Source: DATARN01 sp963851105
GTDB lineage: Bacteria > Actinomycetota > Acidimicrobiia > Acidimicrobiales > Palsa-688
Assembly: GCA_963851105.1 (NCBI GenBank)
Contig: CAWKNP010000009.1
Coordinates: forward strand, 62,001 to 126,000
Direction: 5' to 3'
Length of the DNA stretch: 64,000 nt
The notes beneath the pieces are model-generated. The model did no database searches. It saw only the letters and a list, made by a program, of their open reading frames with translations, and was not told where the DNA came from. The translations under genes and the position numbers were made by a program. Below, one piece after another: positions 1 through 8,370 of the stretch. Each line of letters begins with the position of its first letter. The first letter of the stretch is position 1.

Positions 1-1020
1 GACCTGCTCAATCGCGGCCGTCGCTCGGTCGCCATCGACCTCAAGCATCCCGACGGCGTGGCAACTGTGCTGTCGCTCGTGGCCCGGGCCGACGCCCTGC
101 TGGAAGGGTTCCGCCCGGGCGTGGCCGAGCGGCTCGGTGTCGGCCCCGAGCCCTGCCTGGCCCGAAATCCCCGGCTCGTCTACGGCCGCATGACCGGTTG
201 GGGCCAGGACGGCCCCAATGCCGCGCTCCCGGGCCACGACATCAACTACCTGGCGCTGTCGGGCACGTTGTCGGCTATCGGGCGCCAGGGCGAGACGCCG
301 GTACCGCCGCTCAACCTGGTGGCCGACTTCGGCGGCGGCGGCCTCCTCCTCGCCTTCGGCGTGGTCTGCGGCCTGCTGGAGGCGCGATGCTCGGGCCAGG
401 GGCAGGTGATCGACGCCGCCATGGTCGACGGCTCGGCGCTGCTGGCCACCATGATCCATGGGCTGCGGGCCGGGGGGCTGTGGCGCGACGAGCGGGGAAC
501 CAACCTGCTGGACACCGGCGCCTGGTTCTACGAGGTGTACGAGACCGCCGACGCGCAGTTCCTGGCGATCGGGTCGCTGGAGCCAAAGTTCTTCGCCGAG
601 CTGGTCCGCCTGACGGGGCTGGAGGGCGTGCCGGCCCAGTTCGACCCCGCGACCTGGCCGGCCATGAAAGAGCGGCTGGCGGCGGTCATCAAAACCAAGT
701 CCCGTGACGAATGGTGCCGGCTGCTCGAGCATTCGGATGCCTGTGTCGCCCCGGTGCTCGGACTGGGCGAGGCGCCGCAGCATCCCCACAACGCCCATCG
801 GGGCACATTCATCGAAGTGGGCGGCGTGGTCCAGCCGGCGCCCGCGCCCCGGTTCAGCCGGACACCGGGCGCCATCGGGCGTCCCCCACCACCGGCGGGG
901 CAGGATACCGGCGGCGTGCTGGCGGACTGGGGCTTCGAACAATCGGAAATCGACCGCCTGGCGGCGACGGGGGCGATCAAGGCTGCCCCGGAGCCGGCGG
1001 CGCGAAAAGGAGCGATCTGA
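1..1020 (+). CDS. Alpha-methylacyl-CoA racemase family protein, 5'-truncated
   Basis: The reading frame is open from base 1 to the TGA at 1018-1020, so the start lies outside the window and 339 residues are visible. The family (CaiB/BaiF, family III CoA-transferase fold) includes alpha-methylacyl-CoA racemase, which interconverts the 2R and 2S methyl-branched acyl-CoAs before beta-oxidation. Segments typical of the racemase subgroup are NRGRRSVAIDL, FRPGVAERLG, GHDINYLALSG, APL/PPLNLVADF-like and NLLDTGAWFY; the Asp of the last aligns with the catalytic Asp of racemases. I could not place the partner His. The next gene starts 2 bp downstream, suggesting co-transcription. A formyl-CoA-transferase-like role is less likely because GHDINYLALSG is racemase-like. 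Confidence 0.88.
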   Translation, partial: DLLNRGRRSVAIDLKHPDGVATVLSLVARADALLEGFRPGVAERLGVGPEPCLARNPRLVYGRMTGWGQDGPNAALPGHDINYLALSGTLSAIGRQGETPVPPLNLVADFGGGGLLLAFGVVCGLLEARCSGQGQVIDAAMVDGSALLATMIHGLRAGGLWRDERGTNLLDTGAWFYEVYETADAQFLAIGSLEPKFFAELVRLTGLEGVPAQFDPATWPAMKERLAAVIKTKSRDEWCRLLEHSDACVAPVLGLGEAPQHPHNAHRGTFIEVGGVVQPAPAPRFSRTPGAIGRPPPPAGQDTGGVLADWGFEQSEIDRLAATGAIKAAPEPAARKGAI

Positions 1021-1022
1021 AC

Positions 1023-1799
1023 ATGGCGACCGTGGTGTTTTTCCACGCCCATCCCGACGACGAGTGCATCCTGACCGGCGGCACGATGGCGCAACTGGCC
1101 GCCGCCGGCCAACGCGTCGTCCTGGTCACGGCCACCCGCGGTGAGCTCGGGGAAGTGGCGGAAGGTTTCCTGCCCGAAGGCGAGACGCTGGGGGAGCGGC
1201 GCACCAAGGAGTTGCAGGCGGCGGCCCAGGTGCTTGGGGTCAGCCGCCTCGAGTTCCTGGGGTACACGGACTCGGGGATGATGGGGGAGGCGACCAACGA
1301 CGCCGAGGGCTGCTTCTGGCAGGCGGACCTCGAGGAGGCCGCGGGCCGGTTGGCCGCCATCGTCACCGAGGAAGCGGCTGGCGCGCTGGTCGTCTACGAC
1401 GACCACGGCGGCTACGGCCATCCCGACCACATCCAGGTCCACCGCGTCGGAGTCCGCGCCGGCGAGCTGGCGGGAACCGCAGCGATCTACGAGGCCACGA
1501 TCGACCGTGACCGGGTCGCCAAATTGATTCGGGAGAGCCCGGCATTGGAAGGGGCGCCCGAGATCGACGAGAACTCCGACTTCGGGGTGCCGGCGGCAGC
1601 CATCACGACCCGCGTCGACGTGAGCGAGCACGTGTCCGCCAAGCGCCAGGCCATGCGGTGCCATCGCAGCCAGATCCCCGACGACGCTTTCTGGCTGACG
1701 ATGCCCGACGAGCAATTCCAAGTGGCGTTCTGCGAGGAGCACTACATCCACCGGGGCGCGACCCCCGGACATCCAGAGTTCGCCCTCCAAGTTGGCTGA
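1023..1799 (+). CDS. PIG-L/LmbE family deacetylase (MshB/Mca-like)
   Basis: A 258-residue zinc-dependent de-N-acetylase. The metal-binding AHPDDE motif is at residues 9-14 and HPDH at 133-136, both as in MshB, which deacetylates GlcNAc-inositol, and Mca, which cleaves mycothiol conjugates. The ATG at 1023 gives an N-terminus that begins directly with the first beta strand (ATVVFFHAHPDDE), which is normal for the family; a longer frame upstream is only a shadow of the racemase gene. It lies 2 bp after the racemase gene and overlaps the next start by 8 bp. Membership is clear, but the substrate (mycothiol intermediate, mycothiol conjugate or another N-acetyl sugar) cannot be told from this sequence. 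Confidence 0.88.
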   Translation: MATVVFFHAHPDDECILTGGTMAQLAAAGQRVVLVTATRGELGEVAEGFLPEGETLGERRTKELQAAAQVLGVSRLEFLGYTDSGMMGEATNDAEGCFWQADLEEAAGRLAAIVTEEAAGALVVYDDHGGYGHPDHIQVHRVGVRAGELAGTAAIYEATIDRDRVAKLIRESPALEGAPEIDENSDFGVPAAAITTRVDVSEHVSAKRQAMRCHRSQIPDDAFWLTMPDEQFQVAFCEEHYIHRGATPGHPEFALQVG

Positions 1800-2907
1800 G
1801 CCAGCCGCCTGGACCCATACCGGCTACGCCCAACGCATTGTGTTCGGCATCGACGCCCTCGACGGCGCCGGCGACGTGGTCAAAGCCGCCGGCGGCCGCC
1901 GGGTCCTGCTCGTCACCACCGAGGGGCGCCGGCACTCGCAAGCGGGGGAGCGGCTCGTCGGGATCCTCGGCCGGAAGCTGGTGGCGGTGTTCGACCAGGT
2001 CCGGTCACATGTGCCGACGACAGCGGTACAAGCAGCGGTCCTGGTCGCCCAGGAGCACGACATCGATGCCGTGGTCTCCTTTGGCGGCGGGTCGTGCGCC
2101 GACCTGGCCAAGGCGGTGTGCTTTTTCACCGAACAACGGGCGGGCCGGCCGGGCGCGTCCTATCTCGATCGGCCGGCGGTCGCCCATGTCGCCATCCCCA
2201 CCACCTATTCGGGCGCCGAACTGACACCGTTTTTCGGGATGACCGACGAGGCGGCGGGCCGGAAGTCGGGGGCCGGGGGGCCGACCATCGCGCCGGTCGC
2301 GGCCATCTACGACCCTGTCGTCACCTTGGACACACCGGTGCGGGTCTCGGCCGAGACGGGCATGAACGCGCTGGCCCACGGGGTGGAATGCGCCTACTCC
2401 CGGACCCGGACGCCCGAGGCGGAGGCGATCGCCCTGGCCGCGGTGCACCGAGTGGCGGCCGCCCTGCCTGCGGTGGTCGACGAGCCAGGCAACCTGGCGG
2501 CGAGAAGCGCCATGCTCGAGGCGGCGGTGCTCGGCGGGCGCTGCCTGCAGAACGCGTCCATGGGCGTCCACCACGGCTTGGCCCAGCTGCTGGGGGGCCG
2601 GACGGGGATCCCCCACGGCCTGGCCAACGCCATCCTCCTCACCCACGTCATGCGGTGGAACGCCGAGGAGCTGCCGGCCGAGGCCGCCCTGATCGGTGCC
2701 GCCCTCGGCGATCCCGGGGACCCGGCGGGCGCCATCGACCGGCTCCGCCAACGGGTCGGGCTGCCCGGCCGGCTGTCGGAGGCCGGGGTCACGGCCGAGG
2801 ACATCGAAGTGGTGGTGCGGTTGTCGGCGGGCAACGCCAACGTGGCCAACAATCCTCGGCCCGTCTCCGAGGCCGCGGCCCGCGCCATCCTCGAAGCGGC
2901 GTTCTAG
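1792..2907 (+). CDS. Iron-containing alcohol dehydrogenase family, maleylacetate reductase-like
   Basis: A 371-residue protein with the Fe-ADH/dehydroquinate-synthase fold. The nucleotide-binding GGGSCADLAK is near residue 99, IPTTYSGAELTPFFG follows near 137, and metal-ligand type His segments NALAHGVECAYS and HHGLAQLLGG come later, all as in maleylacetate reductases. Those enzymes reduce maleylacetate to 3-oxoadipate with NAD(P)H in aromatic degradation. No ring-cleavage dioxygenase is nearby, so the pathway is not supported by context. The TTG at 1792 overlaps the previous stop by 8 bp, suggesting translational coupling. Confidence 0.82.
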   Translation: MAEPAAWTHTGYAQRIVFGIDALDGAGDVVKAAGGRRVLLVTTEGRRHSQAGERLVGILGRKLVAVFDQVRSHVPTTAVQAAVLVAQEHDIDAVVSFGGGSCADLAKAVCFFTEQRAGRPGASYLDRPAVAHVAIPTTYSGAELTPFFGMTDEAAGRKSGAGGPTIAPVAAIYDPVVTLDTPVRVSAETGMNALAHGVECAYSRTRTPEAEAIALAAVHRVAAALPAVVDEPGNLAARSAMLEAAVLGGRCLQNASMGVHHGLAQLLGGRTGIPHGLANAILLTHVMRWNAEELPAEAALIGAALGDPGDPAGAIDRLRQRVGLPGRLSEAGVTAEDIEVVVRLSAGNANVANNPRPVSEAAARAILEAAF

Positions 2908-2922
2908 CGGTCCCGGCGCCAC

Positions 2923-3687
2923 GTGTCGCCTGGCGAGGTCCTCGGGATCTTCGGTGTCGGCCTCGCCGCGGGCACGATCAACACCATCGTGGGATCGGGG
3001 TCCCTGATCACCTTCCCCACTCTGCTGGCGTTCGGCTACTCCCCGGTCGTGGCCAACGTGACCAACACCATCGGTCTCGTCCCGGGCTCCCTGAGCGGCG
3101 CCTACGGGTACCGGCGGGAGCTGCAGGGCCAGCGGCCCCGGCTGATGCGGCTCGGGATCGCCTCGACCGCCGGGGGGATCACCGGCGCCGTCCTGCTCCT
3201 CGTCCTGCCGGGCAGCGTGTTCAAGAGCATTGTTCCGGTGCTGATCCTGGTGGCCTGCGCCCTGGTCGCCGCCCAGCCCCGGCTCTCGGCCTGGCTGGCG
3301 CAGCGGCGGGAGGCGGCGGACGCACCCCAGCCGGCGCACGGGGGGCCTGGGCTCTTCGCCACCGTCTACCTCACCGGTGTCTACGGCGGTTACTTCGGCG
3401 CCGCCCAGGGCGTGATCCTCATCGCCCTCCTCGGAATCTTCATCGCCGACGACCTGCAGCGCCTCAACGCGACCAAGAACGTGCTGGCGGCGCTGGTCAA
3501 CGGCGTGGCCGCGTTGCTGTTCATCGTTTTCTCGCACGTGGTGTGGTCCGTGGCCGCCGTGCTGGCACTGGGCGCGGTCATCGGTGGCCAGATCGGCGCG
3601 ACACTTGGCCGCCGGCTGCCGGCGCCGCTGCTGCGGGGCGCCATCGTGGTAGTCGGGACAGCGGTGGCCATCCGCCTGCTGGTATGA
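2923..3687 (+). CDS. TauE/SafE (DUF81) family membrane permease
   Basis: A 254-residue hydrophobic protein beginning with GTG at 2923, 15 bp after the dehydrogenase gene. The first repeat begins GVGLAAGTINTIVGSGSLIT, the Gly/Ser-rich re-entrant signature of TauE/SafE permeases, and the second half has YLTGVYGGYFGAAQGVILI, its internal duplicate. About seven to eight transmembrane segments are visible with a short basic/acidic loop near residues 125-140. Members export sulfite, sulfoacetate or other small organic anions. The substrate here is unknown. It probably belongs to the same transcription unit as the three upstream genes. Confidence 0.85.
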   Translation: MSPGEVLGIFGVGLAAGTINTIVGSGSLITFPTLLAFGYSPVVANVTNTIGLVPGSLSGAYGYRRELQGQRPRLMRLGIASTAGGITGAVLLLVLPGSVFKSIVPVLILVACALVAAQPRLSAWLAQRREAADAPQPAHGGPGLFATVYLTGVYGGYFGAAQGVILIALLGIFIADDLQRLNATKNVLAALVNGVAALLFIVFSHVVWSVAAVLALGAVIGGQIGATLGRRLPAPLLRGAIVVVGTAVAIRLLV

Positions 3688-3732
3688 GCCTGCTGGCCTG
3701 AGCCTGGTGGCCTGGGCCCGCTGGTCTCCGGG

Positions 3733-3738
3733 TACGCT
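3733..3738 (+). promoter_or_regulatory. Candidate -10 box TACGCT
   Basis: TACGCT ends 7 nt before a GTG at 3746. The same arrangement, TANNNT 6-11 nt before a start, recurs at ten other places in this window and fits leaderless or near-leaderless transcription. No convincing -35 box is visible. Confidence 0.4.
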
Positions 3739-3745
3739 CGCCGCC

Positions 3746-3817
3746 GTGTCCGGTCCTTCCAGGCGTGGCCCGGGTCCCCGTCGCCCACCCCGTGACCGGG
3801 GCGTGAACCACCGGTGA
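3746..3817 (+). CDS. Possible 23-codon leader ORF
   Basis: A GTG-started frame encodes a 23-residue basic, Pro/Arg-rich peptide (begins MSGPSRRGPG, ends DRGVNHR). Its TGA at 3815-3817 overlaps the GTG start of the following membrane protein gene (GTGA). The upstream -10 box is positioned for a leaderless start at exactly this GTG. It may be a leader peptide that couples translation to the next gene, or merely the 5' untranslated region. There is no homology evidence. Confidence 0.25.
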   Translation: MSGPSRRGPGPRRPPRDRGVNHR

Positions 3818-4194
3818 GCCTGCGCGACGTCCACGTCACCTGGGCCTGGGTCATGATCATCAGCAACGGTCTGGCCGGGGTCTGGTCGCTGGCGGCGCAC
3901 TACGTGGCGTCACTGCGCACCCGGGCGCTGTGGTGGTTCACCGTGTTCGCCCAAGTGGCGGTCTTCGTCCAGGTGGCGCTTGGGGTCGGACTTATCGCCG
4001 GCCAGAAACTGTCGGCGCCGAAGTTTCACCTGTTCTACGGCTTCGTGGCCATCATCGCCGTCGGGATCCTCTACAGCTACCGGGACGCGCCCTTCATGCG
4101 CAACCGCCTGTACCAGTGGTACGGGGCGGGAGGCCTGTTCGTGATGGGACTGGGCATCCGGGCCATGCTGGTGGCCCGAGCCGGCGCCCGCTAA
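3814..4194 (+). CDS. Hypothetical four-helix membrane protein
   Basis: A 126-residue protein of unknown function. Four hydrophobic segments are visible, at about residues 10-30, 42-62, 68-86 and 104-122, with a conserved-looking YSYRDAPFMRNRLYQWYG loop between the third and fourth. GTG at 3814 overlaps the stop of a short leader ORF. The first helix begins with VHVTWAWVMIISNGLAGVW. It resembles small integral membrane proteins common in Acidimicrobiia, but I do not recognise a named family. The next gene is on the other strand, so this is the end of a plus-strand run. Confidence 0.6.
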   Translation: MSLRDVHVTWAWVMIISNGLAGVWSLAAHYVASLRTRALWWFTVFAQVAVFVQVALGVGLIAGQKLSAPKFHLFYGFVAIIAVGILYSYRDAPFMRNRLYQWYGAGGLFVMGLGIRAMLVARAGAR

Positions 4195-4224
4195 GCCGGG
4201 CGACTCGGCCGGGCCGGCATTCGC

Positions 4225-4464
4225 CTAGCTGAGGTGGACCACCGGGCAGGTGAGGGTCCGGGTGATCCCGTCGATCAGCTGGACGCGGCTGACGACCATT
4301 TTCCCGAGCTCGTCAACGGAACCGGCCTCGGCGCGCACGATCACGTCGTACGGTCCCGTGACGTCCTCGGCTGACACCACCCCTTCGATCTTGCCCACTT
4401 CGGACGCGACATGGGCGGCCTTGCCGACCTCGGTCTGGATGAGAACGTACGCACTGACCGCCAT
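4225..4464 (-). CDS. Stand-alone Lrp/AsnC ligand-binding (RAM) domain protein
   Basis: A 79-residue protein consisting only of the alpha/beta sandwich RAM domain of Lrp/AsnC regulators. MAVSAYVLIQTEVGKAAHVA begins the first strand, and GVVSAEDVTGPYDVIVRAEA carries the G-x-YD-I pattern of the effector site. No helix-turn-helix is present, which is typical of the short actinobacterial versions that bind amino acids or pair with full-length regulators. The ATG at 4464 is chosen because AGGAGG lies about 6 nt upstream; a longer frame to 4497 would place this Shine-Dalgarno inside the gene. It is divergent from the S9 peptidase. Confidence 0.85.
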   Translation of the reverse strand: MAVSAYVLIQTEVGKAAHVASEVGKIEGVVSAEDVTGPYDVIVRAEAGSVDELGKMVVSRVQLIDGITRTLTCPVVHLS

Positions 4465-4598
4465 AGGCTCCTCCTCGGCAGGGCTGGGCGGGAGCATCGT
4501 AACCAGCCTGCAACCGGCCCGCGTGGTTGGGCACCGTTGGCCGGAATTGCAGGGGCCTGACCTATGGTGGGCGGGCTACTTACGAAGTGGAGCACCCC

Positions 4599-6467
4599 TT
4601 GGCGAAGCCCTCTGATACAACCCCGCTTATCCCTCGCCGTGTCCTGTTCGGCAATCCCGAACGGTTCAGCCCCCGCATCTCGCCCGACGGCACCCGCCTG
4701 GCGTGGATCGCGCCAGACGATGGCATCCTCAACGTGTTCATGGCCCCGGCCGCCGACGTCGACAAGGCGGTGGCAATCACCGCCGACCGGGTGCGGGGCA
4801 TCCGCGCCTTCTTCTGGGCCCATGACAACCGCCACCTTCTGTACATGCAAGACGTTGGCGGCGACGAGAACTGGCGGATCTTCGCGGTCGACATCATCGA
4901 CGGCGGCGTCCGTGACCTCACCCCCTTCGAGGACGTGCAGGCGCAGGTCATCGAGGTCACCAAGCACTTCCCCGAGCGCATCCTGGTCGGCCTCAACAAG
5001 GACAACCCGAAGCTCCACGACGTCTACAGCCTCGACCTGGCCAGCGGCGAGCTGACCAAGGTCACCGAGAACCCGGGTTTCGTGGACTGGGTGGTCGACG
5101 CCGAAATGAACGTGCGCGGCGCCATCGCCCCGACGCCCGACGGGGGCAGCAAGGTCGTCGTCCGGGAATCGGTCGACGAGCCTTGGCAGGTCCTCCTCGA
5201 CGTCGGGCCCGACGACGCCCTCACCACCGCGCCGGTGACCTTCAGCGCCGACGGAAAGCGCCTGCTCACCCAGTGCTCGATCGACGTCGACGCCGGCCGC
5301 CTGATATGGATCGAGACCGCCACCGGCGAGTACGAGGTCGTGGTCGAGGACCCCCAGTACGACGTTGCCAGCGTCCGTATCCACCCCGACACCCGCAACG
5401 TCCAGATCGTGACCTTCCTCCGGGAGCGCATGGAGATGGTCGTGCTCGACGTGGCCCTCGAAGACGACATCGCGGCGCTGAAGAAGCTCCACGCCGGCGA
5501 TCTCGCCATCCTCAACCGCAACGACGACGACAGCATCTGGCTGGTCAGCTACACCGTCGACGACGGCCCGGTGCGCTACGTCATGTGGGACCGGGAGAAG
5601 CACGACGGCAAGACGCTGTTCTTCCACCAGTCGGCACTGCTCGAGTACCCCATGTCCCACATGGATCCCTTCGCCTTCGCCACCTCCGACGGCATGGTGC
5701 TGTACGGGTACCTCACCTATCCCCTCGACGTGGTCGAGCGCCTCAACCTGCCCGCTGTCCTCCTCGTCCACGGTGGTCCCTGGGCCCGCGACGTCTGGGG
5801 CTTCAACGCCGAGGCCCAGTGGCTGGCCAACCGGGGCTACATGGTCATCCAGGTCAACTTCCGGGGCTCGACGGGCTACGGCAAGGACTTCGTCAACGCG
5901 GGCAACAAAGAGTGGGGCGGCCTGATGCACACCGACCTGCTCGACGCCGTCCAGTGGGTCGTCGACCGGGGCTTCGCCGACCCCAACCGGGTGGCGATCA
6001 TGGGCGGCTCTTACGGCGGCTACGCGGCCCTGGTCGGGGCCACGTTCACGCCCGACGCCTTCGCCTGCGCCGTCGACATCGTGGGGCCGTCCAACCTGAA
6101 GACGCTCATCGAGTCGATCCCGCCGTACTGGGAGCCGATGATCGCCCAGTTCCACACCCGTGTCGGCAATCCCGAGACCGAGGCCGACTTCTTGTGGGAG
6201 CGGTCGCCGCTGTCAAAGGTCGACCAGATCAAGATCCCGTTGCTGATCGCCCAAGGGGCCAATGACCCCCGCGTCAAGCAGGCGGAGTCCGAGCAGATCG
6301 TCGCCGCCTTGGAAGAGGCGGGCATCGACCACCAGTACATGTTGTTTCCCGACGAGGGCCACGGCTTCGCCCAGCCCGACAACCGGCTCAAGTTCTACGC
6401 CGCCGCGGAGGCTTTCCTCGCCAAGTATCTGGGCGGGCGGGCTGAGCCGGAAGGCGCCGAGGGCTAG
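4599..6467 (+). CDS. S9 family peptidase (prolyl oligopeptidase/acylaminoacyl-peptidase type)
   Basis: About 622 residues from the TTG at 4599; alternatives are GTG at 4587 or a frame opening at 4527, and GGAG at 4589-4592 favours 4599. The N-terminal two-thirds is a beta-propeller (RFSPRISPDGTRLAWIAPDD is a typical WD40-like/TolB blade). The C-terminal alpha/beta hydrolase carries the catalytic Ser in GGSYGGYAAL, the Asp in GANDPRVK and the His in DEGHGFAQP. LLVHGGPWARD forms the oxyanion-side loop. It should hydrolyse short peptides or blocked N-termini in the cytoplasm. No signal peptide is visible. It is transcribed alone and followed by a hairpin terminator. Confidence 0.88.
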   Translation: MAKPSDTTPLIPRRVLFGNPERFSPRISPDGTRLAWIAPDDGILNVFMAPAADVDKAVAITADRVRGIRAFFWAHDNRHLLYMQDVGGDENWRIFAVDIIDGGVRDLTPFEDVQAQVIEVTKHFPERILVGLNKDNPKLHDVYSLDLASGELTKVTENPGFVDWVVDAEMNVRGAIAPTPDGGSKVVVRESVDEPWQVLLDVGPDDALTTAPVTFSADGKRLLTQCSIDVDAGRLIWIETATGEYEVVVEDPQYDVASVRIHPDTRNVQIVTFLRERMEMVVLDVALEDDIAALKKLHAGDLAILNRNDDDSIWLVSYTVDDGPVRYVMWDREKHDGKTLFFHQSALLEYPMSHMDPFAFATSDGMVLYGYLTYPLDVVERLNLPAVLLVHGGPWARDVWGFNAEAQWLANRGYMVIQVNFRGSTGYGKDFVNAGNKEWGGLMHTDLLDAVQWVVDRGFADPNRVAIMGGSYGGYAALVGATFTPDAFACAVDIVGPSNLKTLIESIPPYWEPMIAQFHTRVGNPETEADFLWERSPLSKVDQIKIPLLIAQGANDPRVKQAESEQIVAALEEAGIDHQYMLFPDEGHGFAQPDNRLKFYAAAEAFLAKYLGGRAEPEGAEG

Positions 6468-6484
6468 CGCCGCCGCCTCGGCTC

Positions 6485-6530
6485 GGCGTTTCCAGGCGCG
6501 AGTAACCCGCGCCTAGAAACGCCCTTTTTC
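6485..6530 (+). terminator. Rho-independent terminator after the S9 peptidase
   Basis: Arms 6485-6500 and 6508-6523 pair over 16 bp with one C-A mismatch around a 7-nt loop, followed by CTTTTTC at 6524-6530. It sits between convergent genes; the T tract serves the plus strand, and the minus side has no T tract. This is the best intrinsic terminator in the window. Confidence 0.85.
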
Positions 6531-6538
6531 CCCGACCG

Positions 6539-8341
6539 CTATTCGCCGAGGCGCTTGCGGAGGGCTTCGAGTTCGTCGCGCAAGACGCTCGGGAGGCGGT
6601 CACCGAAGATCGCGTAGTGCGCCTCGATCGAGGGCAGCTCGTTGCGCCACTCTGCGACATCCACCCGCAGCAGCTCTTCCATGTCCTCCGGCGCCACGTC
6701 GAGGCCGTCGGTGGGTATGGCGCCCGGCGCCGGTAGGAGGCCGATCGGCGTCTCGATGGCTTCGCCCGTGCCGGCGCAGCGCTCGAAGACCCACTCGAGC
6801 ACCCGGCTGTTCTCGCCGAACCCGGGCCACAGCCACTTTCCCGATGCGTCCTTGCGGAACCAGTTGACGTAGAAGATCTTGGGGAGCTTGGACGGCTCGA
6901 CCCGCCCCGCCATCGACAGCCAGTGCCCGAAGTAGTCGGCCATGTTGTAGCCGCAGAACGGCAGCATGGCCATGGGATCGCGGCGCAGGTTCCCGACCGC
7001 GCCGGCCTGGGCCGCGGTCGTCTCCGACGCCATGGTCGACGCCAGGAACACGCCGTGGGACCAGTCGAAGGACTCGGTAACGAGCGGGACCACCGTCGAG
7101 CGGCGGCCGCCGAAGAGCATGGCGGAGATGGGGACGCCCGCCGGGTCCTCCCACTCGGGGGCGATGGCGGGGTCCTGGGAGGCGGGGGCCGTGAAACGGG
7201 CGTTGGGGTGGGCGGCCGGCGTCGCTGACGCAGGCGTCCAATCCTGGCGCTTCCACGAGATGAGGTGGTCGGGGGGCGTGTCGGTCATCCCCTCCCACCA
7301 CACGTCGCCGTCGTCGGTGTAGGCGGTGTTGGTGAACAGGCAGTTGGCGGCCAGCGTGAGGATGGCGTTGGGGTTGGTGTGGTCGCTTGTCCCCGGAGCG
7401 ACGCCGAAGAACCCGGCTTCGGGGTTGATGGCTCGCAGCATGCCGTCGGGGCCGATCTTCATCCAGCAGATGTCGTCGCCGATCGTCTCGACCTTCCAGC
7501 CGGGCATGGTCGGCACCAGCATCGCCAGGTTGGTCTTGCCGCACGCCGACGGGAACGCCCCGGTCACGTAGCGGGTCTCACCATCGGGCGAGGTCAGCTT
7601 GAGGATCAGCATGTGCTCGGCCAGCCAACCGTCGTCGCGGGCCATCACCGAGGCGATGCGCAGCGCGAAGCACTTCTTGCCCAACAGGGCATTGCCGCCG
7701 TAGCCAGACCCGAACGACCAGATCTCGCGGTCCTCGGGGAAGTGGACGATGTACTTGTTCTCGGCGTTGCATGGCCACGCGGAATCGGCCTCGCCGGGCG
7801 CCAGGGGCGCTCCGAGCGAGTGCACGCAGGGAACGAACTCGCCTTCGTCACCCAGGACCTCGAGGGCGCCACGGCCCATGCGGGTCATGATGCGCATGTT
7901 GACCGCCACATACGGCGAGTCGCTCAGCTGCACGCCGATGTGGGCGATGGGCGATCCCAGCGGGCCCATCGAGAAGGGGACCACGTACATCGTGCGCCCC
8001 GCCATCGACCCCGCGTACAGATCCCGCAGCGTCGAGCGCATTTCGGCCGGGTCGCGCCAGTTGTTGGTCGGCCCCGCGTCCACCTCGTTCTTCGAGCAGA
8101 TGTAGGTCCGGTCCTCGACGCGGGCCACGTCGGCCGGGTCCGACGTCGCCCAGTAGCTGTTCGGGCGCTTGGCGTCGGCCAGCTTGGTGAACGTGCCGGC
8201 GTCGACCAGCATCTGGCAGAGGCGGTCGTATTCCTCCGCCGAGCCGTCGCACCATTCGATCCGGTCGGGCGTGGTGTGGGCGGCCCAATCGTCGACCCAC
8301 TTGATCAGCGTGGCGTTGTTGGTCGGTGGCGTGGAGGTCAT
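6539..8341 (-). CDS. pckG: Phosphoenolpyruvate carboxykinase (GTP)
   Basis: A 600-residue cytosolic enzyme that converts oxaloacetate and GTP to PEP, GDP and CO2, the entry to gluconeogenesis. The GTP-type P-loop is FPSACGKTNLAMLVPT near residue 265, followed by the kinase-2 motif IGDDICWMK, the substrate-binding YGGNALLGKKCFALRI and the C-terminal YNMADYFGHWLSMAG. Length matches the GTP class (about 600), not the ATP class (about 540). The ATG at 8341 is preceded by a purine-rich AGAGAGG. The cold-shock-like gene ends 29 bp upstream on the same strand, so the two may form an operon. Confidence 0.96.
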   Translation of the reverse strand: MTSTPPTNNATLIKWVDDWAAHTTPDRIEWCDGSAEEYDRLCQMLVDAGTFTKLADAKRPNSYWATSDPADVARVEDRTYICSKNEVDAGPTNNWRDPAEMRSTLRDLYAGSMAGRTMYVVPFSMGPLGSPIAHIGVQLSDSPYVAVNMRIMTRMGRGALEVLGDEGEFVPCVHSLGAPLAPGEADSAWPCNAENKYIVHFPEDREIWSFGSGYGGNALLGKKCFALRIASVMARDDGWLAEHMLILKLTSPDGETRYVTGAFPSACGKTNLAMLVPTMPGWKVETIGDDICWMKIGPDGMLRAINPEAGFFGVAPGTSDHTNPNAILTLAANCLFTNTAYTDDGDVWWEGMTDTPPDHLISWKRQDWTPASATPAAHPNARFTAPASQDPAIAPEWEDPAGVPISAMLFGGRRSTVVPLVTESFDWSHGVFLASTMASETTAAQAGAVGNLRRDPMAMLPFCGYNMADYFGHWLSMAGRVEPSKLPKIFYVNWFRKDASGKWLWPGFGENSRVLEWVFERCAGTGEAIETPIGLLPAPGAIPTDGLDVAPEDMEELLRVDVAEWRNELPSIEAHYAIFGDRLPSVLRDELEALRKRLGE

Positions 8342-8370
8342 GCGAATTGCCTCTCTTCTCGATCGTCCCG

